From: JAXLWB01 sp046328715
GTDB taxonomy: Bacteria > Chloroflexota > Anaerolineae > Caldilineales > Caldilineaceae
Length of the DNA stretch: 64,000 bases
Assembly (NCBI GenBank): GCA_046328715.1
Contig: JAXLWB010000016.1
Coordinates: 62,001-126,000 of the forward strand
Direction of reading: 5' to 3'
This document shows positions 54,314 to 62,401 of this stretch, one piece after another. The notes below the pieces were generated by a model. That model saw nothing but the letters and a program-made list of their open reading frames with translations, was not told where the DNA came from and searched no databases. Made by a program: the position numbers and the translations under genes. Numbering within the stretch: position 1 is the stretch's first letter; each line of letters opens with the position of its first letter.

Positions 54314-54679
54314 ATGAATAGTCCAATTGAAAACAAAATCGGTTGTGTCTTCATCCCAGTCAGCGACATGCAGCGGGCAATTGCGTGGTATACTCGCCTT
54401 TTCGGCCTTTCAGTGAACACCACCTCACACGAAGGTCGTATTTATGACCTGCCCATGACAGGAGATGCCAACCTAATCCTCGATGGGCATAAGCCAGTCG
54501 TCAATTCATCTCAGCCGATCTGTTTCTTTTGGACGAGCGATATTCAGCGCGCTCGTGTTTTTCTTGGCGAGCAAGGGGTGGAACTTGTGCAAGATGTGGA
54601 AAACATTGGAAGTGTTTCTACACTCACCTTCAAAGATCCAGATGGCAATCTGCTCATGGTCTGCCAACGAAATCGATAG
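54314..54679 (+). CDS. VOC (glyoxalase/bleomycin-resistance fold) family protein
   Basis: A 121-aa single-domain VOC protein: VFIPVSDMQRAIAWYTRLFGLS, GDANLILDGH, and a closing FKDPDGNLLMVCQ with the conserved acid region. The likely metal ligands are incomplete, so it may bind rather than transform a ligand. It is followed within 30 bases by a kinase-like gene. Confidence 0.88.
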   Translation: MNSPIENKIGCVFIPVSDMQRAIAWYTRLFGLSVNTTSHEGRIYDLPMTGDANLILDGHKPVVNSSQPICFFWTSDIQRARVFLGEQGVELVQDVENIGSVSTLTFKDPDGNLLMVCQRNR

Positions 54680-54707
54680 CAGATCCAATGGAGCGCCGGG
54701 AGGTCCG

Positions 54708-55202
54708 TTGAAACCCAAACTTATTCTGATCGGCGGTGAAGCGTGGACAGGCAAGACCACCTGCGCCGAAATCTTGTATAAACGCCTGCATAACTCCGCC
54801 TGGCTGGATGGCGACGATGTCTGGCGTGTCAACCCCTGGTCGCCGGACCATCCGCATCTGCGCATGAGTGACTTGAACATGGCCTTTGTGCTGCAAACCT
54901 ATCTGCAAGCCGGCTTTGAGTATGTCATTCTTTCGTCGATTGTCCTGAGCGTTCCCTCGATTACGGTGCGCATCCTGGAACGAATCAGCGGCGTCGAATA
55001 CGATCTGCTCTCATTTACCTTGATGTCGGATGAGGCCACCCTGACCGAACGCGCCAAGCGCAGAGACAACGAGGCCAATCCGCACTTCATTGTGTTAGAA
55101 CAAACACGATCCTTGACCCACACCATCAAGCTTGATACCACCGACCAACAACCCGAAGAAATCGTCACCGCAATGCTGTCCATCATCCATCGTTCGGTGT
55201 AA
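54708..55202 (+). CDS. Small P-loop kinase-like NTPase
   Basis: A 164-aa P-loop protein. Walker A is GGEAWTGKTTCAEIL at the N-terminus, followed by WLDGDDVWRVNPW (an acidic pair like that in antibiotic and shikimate kinases). A lid region contains ERAKRRDNEANPHFI, and LDTTDQQPEEIV closes the fold. The substrate is unknown. TTG at 54708 was chosen because GGGAGG lies just upstream and the longer frame to 54483 overlaps the VOC gene out of frame. Cotranscribed with it. Confidence 0.8.
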   Translation: MKPKLILIGGEAWTGKTTCAEILYKRLHNSAWLDGDDVWRVNPWSPDHPHLRMSDLNMAFVLQTYLQAGFEYVILSSIVLSVPSITVRILERISGVEYDLLSFTLMSDEATLTERAKRRDNEANPHFIVLEQTRSLTHTIKLDTTDQQPEEIVTAMLSIIHRSV

Positions 55203-55235
55203 AATAGAAATACCGGGATCTGAAAACAGTAGGAG

Positions 55236-55689
55236 CGGTAGGCGGATGACGCGGAAATCGCCAGATGAACACGGATCAAAACTACTTAAAAACCTGAACT
55301 CGGAGTTTTCTAAAATTGTACACGGATGGGCATAGACCCTATTAAGAAACCAAGCCTGGGACTGTACCTGGAAGGTTGATTTGTCATTCTGAGGAGCGGT
55401 TGTTTGCGACGAAGAATCTTGGCTGGACAACGCAGGATTCTTCGCTCAAAAAAGCCTTCGCTCAGAATGACAGATCATCTCACGGGTTTCTTACTGGATT
55501 TTTCGGCCCTGCCGAACCCGTTACTTACGAGGGCAAGCTTTCAAGGATTTGTTGAAAAATAGCTTCAAAACGTTCGATTCTTGCTTTTTCAATCAGTGTG
55601 AATCCCTTCAATCCGTGTACAAATATGAACTCCGAGTTCACGCTAAAAGACCCGCAAACATCCGTATCATCCGCGTCATCGGCGTACCG
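55236..55689. repeat. Four-level nested palindromes
   Basis: Level 1: 55236-55255 (CGGTAGGCGGATGACGCGGA) with 55670-55689, 18 of 20. Level 2: 55296-55327 (GAACTCGGAGTTTTC to ACACGGAT) with 55611-55639. Level 3: AAGAAACC 55344-55351 with GGTTTCTT 55485-55492. Level 4: 55382-55418 with 55436-55472 (TGTCATTCTGAG arms), in inverted orientation compared with 45866 and 46926. The level 2 family is the one inserted at 53952. Confidence 0.8.
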
Positions 55690-55708
55690 ATCCATTCGCT
55701 CGACCCAC

Positions 55709-56575
55709 ATGAATCGAGTTCAACTCATGCAGAACAATCAACAAGCAGTCCTAACCAAAATCCAACCTGTCTTGGATCAACTCCTGCCAATTGTGCGCAG
55801 TTTTGCGGTTGGCAGATATGCCATAGCGATCAGTGGCTCCTTTGGCAAGGGCACCTTCGACAGCCGATCCGATATCGACCTGCGCCTCTATGCCGATGAG
55901 ATTCCCGCCAGTTTTGCCGAGATGGGAGCAGCCGTCCGCAGCCCCAAGGAGGAATGGGGCAGGCAGGGCATCAAAATTGATGACTTCTGGCCGCGCAAAA
56001 TCGGCGACATTGAAGCGGCGCTGGAGGGCTGGTTCGAGGGCAAACTCCAGGCCAGTCCGCTAATTTGGACCGTCTGGGGCTATCATCTCCTGCCCGACAT
56101 CTATCACCAACAGGCGCTCGACGATCCGTACGCCATCGTGGCTGGCTGGAAGACACGACTTCAGCACTATCCCCCAAAGTTGAAGAAAGCCCTATTGGAC
56201 AAACATCTCGGCTCGCTGCGGTATTGGCGGAGCGATTATCATTATGCGGGCAAGGTGCAACGGCAGGATGTGGTCTTTCTGGCTGGCTTGAGCGTCAAAC
56301 TGGTTCACGACATCATCCAAGTCCTCTTCGCCCTCAACGAGACCTACTACATCGGCGACGGTTACAATTTGCAATATCTAGCCAATTTTCCTTACCAACC
56401 GCCGGATATCGCCAACCGATTGCAGACGATTCTTTACCCAGCAGTTTCAATCGATGCGTCGTCTACAAACCCGTTTGAAACGCAGTACAATACGTTACTG
56501 GCGCTGATCGATGATGTTGAGCAGTTGGCAACCTCCTGCGGCTATGCTGCGGATCGCTGGGTTGGGCTTTCGTAA
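55709..56575 (+). CDS. Nucleotidyltransferase-domain protein (DUF4037-like)
   Basis: A 288-aa protein. The N-terminal polymerase-beta-type nucleotidyltransferase motif is SGSFGKGTFDSRSDIDLRLY (GS...DxD). A helical C-terminal part contains WRSDYHYAGKVQRQDVVFLAGL and YYIGDGYNLQYLANFP. Such proteins nucleotidylylate antibiotics, proteins or RNA; the target is unknown. The start was set at MNRVQLM (55709); MQNNQQ (55727) is possible. The 37 codons before belong to the nested repeat. Confidence 0.85.
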   Translation: MNRVQLMQNNQQAVLTKIQPVLDQLLPIVRSFAVGRYAIAISGSFGKGTFDSRSDIDLRLYADEIPASFAEMGAAVRSPKEEWGRQGIKIDDFWPRKIGDIEAALEGWFEGKLQASPLIWTVWGYHLLPDIYHQQALDDPYAIVAGWKTRLQHYPPKLKKALLDKHLGSLRYWRSDYHYAGKVQRQDVVFLAGLSVKLVHDIIQVLFALNETYYIGDGYNLQYLANFPYQPPDIANRLQTILYPAVSIDASSTNPFETQYNTLLALIDDVEQLATSCGYAADRWVGLS

Positions 56576-56589
56576 GATCAAAATAGCCA

Positions 56590-56668
56590 TAGAGACGCGG
56601 ATATTAGGAAACGCGAATACTCTGTTCGTCTCGTTACCGATCCGCGTTTTCGAGTATCCGCGTCTCTA
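56590..56668. repeat. GAGACGCGGAT palindrome, copy 3
   Basis: TAGAGACGCGGATA (56590-56603) is the perfect complement of 56655-56668. It directly abuts the next palindrome. Confidence 0.8.
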
Positions 56669-56751
56669 ACTGCGGTTGCAATGAGAAGCGGAGTTTTCCA
56701 AAGCTCTTTTCGATAAATAGAACTCCGCTTCTCATTCAGAGCACAGTTTAA
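56668..56751. repeat. GAGAAGCGGAG palindrome, copy 2
   Basis: AACTGCGGTTGCAATGAGAA and on pairs with 56720-56751 (AACTCCGCTTCTCATT region). Copy 1 is the centre of the insert at 54027-54109. Confidence 0.8.
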
Positions 56752-56762
56752 AAGGAACTTCT

Positions 56763-58403
56763 ATGATCACCATCCTAAGCCGCCTCTTCCGCATCATCCT
56801 AAAATTACCCCCTGCCCAAACCTACGACGTACTCGTCGAGCGTGACCTGCCCGTGCCGATGCGGGATGGCACGGTGCTGCTGGCCGATCACTATTACAGC
56901 GAGCAGACCCGCAAGGCACCGACCCTCTTGGTGCGTTCCCCTTATGGACGAGCTGGCGTCTTTGGCTATCTCTTCGGGCGTATCTTTGCCGAACGTGGCT
57001 TCCAAGTGGTAGTCCAGAGTTGCCGGGGCACCTTTGGCTCGGGCGGTGAGTTCAACGCCTTTCGCAACGAACAAGCCGACGGCACCGACACCCTGACCTG
57101 GCTCCAGGCACAGCCCTGGTTTGCAGGACCGCTGGCCACGGTGGGGCCAAGCTATCTAGGACTGACTCAGTGGGCGATTGCCGCCGGTGGGCTGCTCAAA
57201 GCGATGGGGTTGCTGATCACCAGTTCGGAGTTTCGCACTTTGGTCTACCCCGGCGAATCGTTTGGGCTGGACACGGCGTTGACCTGGATCCAAGGGACAA
57301 CCCATCAGGAAGAGAGCTTCTGGCAGCGGCTCTTGACCACCAAACAGCGCGCCAAAGAGCTGCAACAGGCGTCCATGCACCTTCCTCTATGCGAAACCGA
57401 CCAAATTGCTGCCGGAAAACGCATCGGCTTCTACCAGGATTGGCTGGTACACAATTGTCCCGACGATCCCTGGTGGCAAGCGGTCGATTTCAGTGCGTCG
57501 ACCGCTTCCTTGTCTGCCGATACGCTCCTGATTGGCGGCTGGTATGACATCTTCCTGCCTCACATCCTGGCCGACTACACCCGATTACGCCAGAATGGAG
57601 CATGCCCCTATCTGACCATCGGCCCCTGGACCCACACACCGTCTCCCACAGTGCTTTCGGTGATGCTCAACGAGTCGCTGACCTGGTTTCGCACTCACCT
57701 GCTGGGCGAACAAGGGGCCTTGCGCCAGTTGCCTGTACGCATCTTTGTGATGGGGCGTAACCAGTGGCGAGAATTCCCCGATTGGCCGCCCGTTGGCTAT
57801 GCTCCGCAACGTTGGTATTTGCAGGCGGGCAACGCCCTCGCACCCCAAGCGCCAACGACAGACTCCCAACCCGACCACTACCGCTACGATCCGGCTGATC
57901 CTACACCGTCAGTGGGTGGATCCAGTTTGAGTACAAATTCGGGAGCCAAGGACAACCGTACCGTCGAAGCACGCAAGGACGTTTTGCTCTACACCACTCC
58001 GGTGCTGGAGCGTGATGTCGAGGTGATTGGCGCGCTGCGAGCCGAACTGTTTGTCCAATCGAGCCTGGAACATACCGACTTTTTCGTGCGCCTGTGCGAT
58101 GTCGATTCCAGCGGCAAGTCGATCAACATCAGCGACGGTTTGCTGCGTCTCCAACCCGGTCAACCGTCAATTGGCGAGGATGGCGTTTGGCAGATCAACG
58201 TGGAACTGTGGGCGACGGCGCACTGCTTCAAAAAGGGGCACCGCATCCGGGTCCAGGTGGCAGGCGGATCGCACCCACGCTATGTGCGCAATCTCGGCAG
58301 CGGCGAACCGTTGGCCACTGCCACCACGCTCATCGCCGCCGAACATACCGTCTATCACGATGCACAGCATCCATCTGCGATCCTTTTACCGGTCAAACAG
58401 TGA
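56763..58403 (+). CDS. CocE/NonD family hydrolase (X-Pro dipeptidyl-peptidase S15-like)
   Basis: A 546-aa alpha/beta hydrolase with a C-terminal jelly-roll domain. The N-terminus has VPMRDGTVLLADHY and VVVQSCRGTFGSGG. The nucleophile serine lies in VGPSYLGLTQW and the candidate aspartate in WYDIFLPH. The C-terminal domain starts near residue 385 and includes FFVRLCDVDSSGKSINISDGLLR. CocE-type enzymes cleave esters and N-acyl bonds. No signal peptide. Confidence 0.9.
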   Translation: MITILSRLFRIILKLPPAQTYDVLVERDLPVPMRDGTVLLADHYYSEQTRKAPTLLVRSPYGRAGVFGYLFGRIFAERGFQVVVQSCRGTFGSGGEFNAFRNEQADGTDTLTWLQAQPWFAGPLATVGPSYLGLTQWAIAAGGLLKAMGLLITSSEFRTLVYPGESFGLDTALTWIQGTTHQEESFWQRLLTTKQRAKELQQASMHLPLCETDQIAAGKRIGFYQDWLVHNCPDDPWWQAVDFSASTASLSADTLLIGGWYDIFLPHILADYTRLRQNGACPYLTIGPWTHTPSPTVLSVMLNESLTWFRTHLLGEQGALRQLPVRIFVMGRNQWREFPDWPPVGYAPQRWYLQAGNALAPQAPTTDSQPDHYRYDPADPTPSVGGSSLSTNSGAKDNRTVEARKDVLLYTTPVLERDVEVIGALRAELFVQSSLEHTDFFVRLCDVDSSGKSINISDGLLRLQPGQPSIGEDGVWQINVELWATAHCFKKGHRIRVQVAGGSHPRYVRNLGSGEPLATATTLIAAEHTVYHDAQHPSAILLPVKQ

Positions 58404-58411
58404 TCCTACGT

Positions 58412-58636
58412 ATGTCCCAATCAACCAATCCAGCCTCTTATCGCCTGCGAGCGCGCCTACTCTGCCACGATGTGCGCATGAACCGCTGGATCGAAAGCAT
58501 AGTTGCCCTAGCCGCAGAGCCCAATGTTGCAGAGGCGATACGGCTGTTGCAGCCGCTTGCTGACCAAACGGTGGCTGCCGATAACTGTGAGGATTGCCCC
58601 TATGAGTTGCTGGATGTGACGATCAGCCCAGCGTAG
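58412..58636 (+). CDS. Small hypothetical protein downstream of the hydrolase
   Basis: A 74-aa frame (MSQSTNPASYRLRARLLCHD and on) with helical character, ending ELLDVTISPA. It starts eight bases after the hydrolase stop and is read in the same direction. Cysteines in LLCHD and DNCEDCPYE could bind metal. Not recognised. Confidence 0.5.
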   Translation: MSQSTNPASYRLRARLLCHDVRMNRWIESIVALAAEPNVAEAIRLLQPLADQTVAADNCEDCPYELLDVTISPA

Positions 58637-58674
58637 GGTTACTTTGTGGGATTTGGGCATGACAACAACAGATT

Positions 58675-58724
58675 GAGAAAGCAACAGATGGTAGTTTGTG
58701 CCTGGATATGCTGTTGTTTTTCTC
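58675..58724. terminator. Hairpin after the CocE operon
   Basis: GAGAAAGCAACAG (58675-58687) pairs with CTGTTGTTTTTCTC (58711-58724), with one bulge. It is a possible transcript end. Confidence 0.4.
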
Positions 58725-58730
58725 AAAACC

Positions 58731-58810
58731 AGGACTTATGCAAGATGTCATTGCGACGAGGGCTGTTTCGAGGAGAAATCTTGCTGTTTTCGCCGTTTTG
58801 CGTAAGTCCT
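58731..58810. repeat. Palindrome AGGACTTATGCAA enclosing a GTCATTGCGACG arm
   Basis: AGGACTTATGCAA (58731-58743) pairs with TTGCGTAAGTCCT (58798-58810), 12 of 13. The interior starts TGTCATTGCGACGAGGGCTG, a diverged single arm of the GTCATTCTGAG family. Confidence 0.65.
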
Positions 58811-58900
58811 AAAAACGAGACGTAACGATTAAATGGCCGCGCCGAGTACGTTGGTCCTCTAGTTGGATGTCGCAAGTTACGCAAAGCGACCAAAAGAGTG

Positions 58901-59002
58901 TAACGCAAGGACGCAAGGGGGCAAAGACGCAACGGATTGGGCTGAAAAGTCACGCTTCGTACGTCCAGCTTTGCGCCTTGGCATCTTAGCGGCTTTACGT
59001 TG
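58901..59002. repeat. Octamer array with inverted partner (unit ACGCAAGG)
   Basis: The left array is AACGCAAGG ACGCAAGG GGGCAAAG ACGCAACG. The right side (58969-59002, CTTTGCGCCTTGGCATC and on) is a loose reverse complement. It lies just before the deazaflavin oxidoreductase in a 419-base gap without genes. Confidence 0.6.
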
Positions 59003-59055
59003 AAATGATTCTTGCATACCAGGAGTTATATGAAACAGGCAAAAGGAGACAAATC

Positions 59056-59493
59056 ATGAGCGAATATCTACCAAGTCCACGGCAATGGGTAGCCGATCAA
59101 GTGGCGCTGTATGAAGGCAGCGGCGGTACAGCAGGCTTGACCTTGCGCGATACTGGTCTGCCTGTCATCATCGTGACCAATCACGGACGCAAGACCGGGG
59201 CGATCCGCAAAACCCCACTCATGCGCGTGGTGGATGGTAAGAATTATATCCTGGTGGCGTCGCAGGGAGGCGCGCCCACCCATCCAGTCTGGTACTATAA
59301 TTTGAAAGCCGACCCTAATGTTGAGATCCGTGACAAAACCGAAGTCTACACCATGCGCGTGCGCGAGGTCACCGAGCCAGCGGAACGCGAGCGGCTTTGG
59401 AAAATCGCAGTTGAAGCGTTTCCGCCCTATCAGGAATACCAAACCAAGACCGACCGCCTCATTCCAGTCTTCCTGGCTGAGCCTGTAGTATAG
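59056..59493 (+). CDS. Deazaflavin (F420)-dependent nitroreductase-family protein
   Basis: A 145-aa split-barrel protein. The family motif LPVIIVTNHGRKTGAIRKTP (strand plus phosphate-binding GRKTG) is followed by YILVASQGGAPTHPVWYYNL and a short basic segment. Members use reduced F420 to reduce nitro compounds, quinones or enones. F420 use would fit a Chloroflexota host but is inferred from family. ATG at 59056 has AGGAG seven bases upstream. Confidence 0.9.
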   Translation: MSEYLPSPRQWVADQVALYEGSGGTAGLTLRDTGLPVIIVTNHGRKTGAIRKTPLMRVVDGKNYILVASQGGAPTHPVWYYNLKADPNVEIRDKTEVYTMRVREVTEPAERERLWKIAVEAFPPYQEYQTKTDRLIPVFLAEPVV

Positions 59494-59513
59494 AGCCTTC
59501 ATGGATAGAAAAG

Positions 59514-60353
59514 GTGAAAGTGTCCCAATCTCTAGGTGACAGGTTTGAAATCGGCATGACTCAAGCGCACTTTCCACCCAAACACAGAATTATCGTCGAC
59601 CGCTTCTTGGCTGCCTGCCAAACCGATGACCGCGTTATGGCGGCGTTCCTTGGCGGATCCTACGCCAGCGGGACAGCCGATGCCCACTCAGATCTGGACC
59701 TTTATCTGATCACCACCGATGAGGCGTACGTGGAATTTCTGGCCGAACGAGAGACATTGGTACGGCGGTTGGGCGAGCCGCTCTTCTTGGAAGATTGGGG
59801 CAATCCCAACTGCTACTTTTTCATTTTGGCCGATGGCACGGAAGGTGAACTGTGGATCGGTCAGCAGAGCCACTTCAAACAGATCCACGGCGGCGCGCAC
59901 ACCGTGTTGCTGGATAAACAGGGTATCCTCACTGGCATCGACTTTCCGCTACACGAAGCCGATCCGACCGAGCAAACCGAGACCTTGCGCCAACTGATCA
60001 TGAGCTTCTGGCATGAAGTCGGCCACTTCAACAAAGCCCTGGCCCGTAACCAGGTCTGGTTTGCCTACGGCTCACTAGAGACCATGCGTCACATCTGTGT
60101 CAACCTGGCCCGCTTGCGTCACAACTTTGCCGATGAAGGGGTGGGCGAGGAGCCTTTTTTCAAGATTGAACACGCCATGCCCGTTGAACAGTTAGCGCCG
60201 TTGCAAGCTACTTTCTGTCCGCTGGAGATCGAGGCGATCCGACAGGCGGGGGCTATCCTGCTGCAATTTTACGGGGAAGTTGCAGCCGCTCTAGCCGAAA
60301 GACATGGGCTTATTTATCCAGCGGCGTTAGAAAAGGTAATGCGAGTGCAGTGA
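59514..60353 (+). CDS. Nucleotidyltransferase-domain protein (aminoglycoside adenylyltransferase-like)
   Basis: A 279-aa protein. The nucleotidyltransferase motif GGSYASGTADAHSDLDLYLI (GS...DxD) is followed by a third acid region in EGELWIG and a helical C-terminal domain (EVGHFNKALARNQVWFAYG and on). This plan is shared by streptomycin and related antibiotic adenylyltransferases and by several uncharacterised enzymes. GTG at 59514 or ATG at 59556 can serve as the start; both lie in frame. Resistance is possible but unproven. Confidence 0.82.
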   Translation: MKVSQSLGDRFEIGMTQAHFPPKHRIIVDRFLAACQTDDRVMAAFLGGSYASGTADAHSDLDLYLITTDEAYVEFLAERETLVRRLGEPLFLEDWGNPNCYFFILADGTEGELWIGQQSHFKQIHGGAHTVLLDKQGILTGIDFPLHEADPTEQTETLRQLIMSFWHEVGHFNKALARNQVWFAYGSLETMRHICVNLARLRHNFADEGVGEEPFFKIEHAMPVEQLAPLQATFCPLEIEAIRQAGAILLQFYGEVAAALAERHGLIYPAALEKVMRVQ

Positions 60354-60450
60354 ACAAATGAGGACAAGCAAGCTTATCCTGCCAAGCCATTGGCTTCGTA
60401 TCGTTGTGAGCACCTCCTGGTGATAGCATATTAATCTAGAAATCTTCCCA

Positions 60451-61236
60451 CTACGCAAAAATCGCCACGGTCTGATTCCCACAGAGAACCAGGTTGCCAC
60501 GCTCATCCCAGATTTCCATGGTCTGGAACGAGTAGCCATTGCCTGCCTGTTGGCTGGTCGAACGCAGTAGGAACCACTCGCCAGAAGTCGCCGGTTGGGG
60601 TAGATCTACTGTCCACTGCATCGTGCTGACCGGGGCAAATTCGCTGAAGCAGGCCATGGCGGCTGGCGGTAAAGCGTCGGCGATGGCGAGCAGCGCCACG
60701 GCTGGGTCTACGCCCGTGGCATCTCGATGGCGTACCCAAGCCACAAACTCACCTCGCTCGGCGCCAGAAGCAGGCAGCGAGCTACCTGCAAAGCGCAGAT
60801 CGAAGTTGCCTAAGGCTGCTGGTGCCGAACCATGGTCTGGGGGCTTTTGATAGCAGTCAGGAACATCGACCGACGGGCGTTGAGAAAGCTCATGTTGGAT
60901 TCGGCTTGTTCGAGGAGTTGCGAACACATATGCCGCCCGTAGCGCCACATCCGACCCGCTCAAACAATCGACAGCAATCGACGTCACTGACTTTCCTTGG
61001 CGCAGTAGTTGTGGCACAAAACGCAGCGACCCCGACGCTGGTCCCACAAACAGAATTTGCGCTGACTTTAGCGGCGGAAGATTGGGTGGGGCCGCTTGTA
61101 ACGCGCATTGCAGCGCCAGTGCTGTCGACAGCCCGCCATAGATGGTTCGGCCCTGGTACCAATTGGGAGGCGGCGTGAAGTCGGAGGATGGATTGAAGTC
61201 ACCGATCGCTTGGGCGAGTTGAGGTTGTGCTGTCAT
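60451..61236 (-). CDS. Acyl-CoA thioesterase family protein (double hot-dog)
   Basis: A 261-aa TesB-like protein. The N-terminal hot-dog contains TPPPNWYQGRTIYGGLSTALALQ and the C-terminal hot-dog AVALLAIADALPPA, STMQWTVDLPQP and WFLLRSTSQQAGNGYSFQTMEIWDERGNLVL. It cleaves acyl-CoA. It is preceded by a TetR-type palindrome 16 bases upstream. Convergent with the nucleotidyltransferase gene. Confidence 0.88.
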   Translation of the reverse strand: MTAQPQLAQAIGDFNPSSDFTPPPNWYQGRTIYGGLSTALALQCALQAAPPNLPPLKSAQILFVGPASGSLRFVPQLLRQGKSVTSIAVDCLSGSDVALRAAYVFATPRTSRIQHELSQRPSVDVPDCYQKPPDHGSAPAALGNFDLRFAGSSLPASGAERGEFVAWVRHRDATGVDPAVALLAIADALPPAAMACFSEFAPVSTMQWTVDLPQPATSGEWFLLRSTSQQAGNGYSFQTMEIWDERGNLVLCGNQTVAIFA

Positions 61237-61251
61237 AGAATTGTCCTGTTA

Positions 61252-61267
61252 TCGACCAAGTGGTCGA
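61252..61267. promoter_or_regulatory. TetR-type operator-like palindrome
   Basis: TCGACCAAGTGGTCGA: two 7-bp arms around AG. It sits 16 bases upstream of the thioesterase start and within the divergent gap to the aldo/keto reductase. TetR-family sites often read GACCnnnnGGTC-like. No TetR gene is in the window. Confidence 0.45.
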
Positions 61268-61407
61268 GGCTCTTGTGGTGCCGATGATCATGATATGTCG
61301 CATACAAAACAGAAGCATAAAAGTTGCAGATATGCTATAGTAGCACGAAGCAAATGGTCAAGATAGATGCGACGACTCAGAAATGCATCAACAAAATGAG
61401 GAGAGTT

Positions 61408-62220
61408 ATGCAACAGAAAGAATTACCCGGCGGCGGCACCATTGACGCGATTGGATTGGGTCTATGGGATTTCGGCGGCGGCGAAAATCCAGATTACAGC
61501 CGAGATAATGCCGATCTTGCGGCTATTCACAACGCCATTGCGATTGGCTATCGCCACTTTGATACGGCAGAATATTATGCCAGCGGTCACTCGGAGGAAT
61601 TGCTGGGCCGCGCACTGCGTGACTACCAACGCAGCGACTTTTTTGTGACGACCAAGGTCAGCCCCAGCCACATCCGCTACGATGATCTGTTGGCTGCCTG
61701 CGACCGGAGTCTGAAACGTTTGCAGAGCGACTATATCGATCTCTACCTGATCCACTGGCCCAGTTCAACGATTCCACTCAGCGAGAGCATGCGGGCACTA
61801 AACCGACTGGTCGCTGAGGGCAAGATCCGCCATGTCGGTGTGAGCAATTTTGACCTACCGTTGCTGAAAGAAGCAGTCCGTCTCTGTGAAACGCCACTGG
61901 CGACCAATCAGGTGCACTACAACCTGCTACACCGTGAGTACGTTCAGAATGGTGTGATCGCCTATTGCCAGCAACAGGGCATCCTGGTGACGGCCTATTC
62001 GCCGTTGCTTGATGGCGTTTTGGAGCATAAAACTGTTCAGGCGATTGCCCAGCAGCATCACGCCACAGGGGCGCAAGTGGCACTGCAATGGCTGATCCAG
62101 CAGCCGCAAGTGATCACGATCCCCAAGTCGAGCAAGCAGCTTCGTCAACAGGAAAATTGGGATGCGAGTGGGGTTGTGCTAAGCGAAGAAGACATTGCGC
62201 AACTCAATCGACTCGTGTAA
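61408..62220 (+). CDS. Aldo/keto reductase
   Basis: A 270-aa TIM-barrel reductase with the catalytic tetrad: Asp and Tyr in HFDTAEYYASG, Lys in VTTKVS, His in YLIHWPS. The NADPH loop is IPKSSK near the C-terminus. It reduces aldehydes or ketones, and the sequence resembles 2,5-diketo-gluconate-type reductases. ATG at 61408 follows GAGGAGAG; the frame from 61324 lacks one. Confidence 0.93.
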   Translation: MQQKELPGGGTIDAIGLGLWDFGGGENPDYSRDNADLAAIHNAIAIGYRHFDTAEYYASGHSEELLGRALRDYQRSDFFVTTKVSPSHIRYDDLLAACDRSLKRLQSDYIDLYLIHWPSSTIPLSESMRALNRLVAEGKIRHVGVSNFDLPLLKEAVRLCETPLATNQVHYNLLHREYVQNGVIAYCQQQGILVTAYSPLLDGVLEHKTVQAIAQQHHATGAQVALQWLIQQPQVITIPKSSKQLRQQENWDASGVVLSEEDIAQLNRLV

Positions 62221-62256
62221 TAGGTCAATCTTATGCCTTGAACCTAATCGTGGATC

Positions 62257-62350
62257 GGTACGTGGATGACACAGATGATGCGGATCAAGAGCGGATTTTT
62301 GTGGATCTTTATCCGCCTTTAATCCGTAGAATCAGCGTTATCCGCGTACC
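62257..62350. repeat. Palindrome with GGTACGTGGATGA arms
   Basis: 62257-62269 pairs with 62338-62350 (11 of 13), and GCGGAT (62291-62296) with ATCCGC (62311-62316). It is the same family as level 1 of the nested element at 55236. Confidence 0.65.
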
Positions 62351-62401
62351 ACTCACTCATTCTTCATTGTGCATGTTTGCATGGTCATCTACTCTCAAAT
62401 C

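Noticed and set aside
54483..54707. Longer N-terminus for the P-loop kinase
   Set aside because: It overlaps the VOC gene out of frame, and the sequence before TTG 54708 lacks family character, whereas GGGAGG precedes that TTG.
58094..58411. N-terminal extension of the small protein at 58412
   Set aside because: It lies wholly inside the CocE hydrolase gene in another frame.
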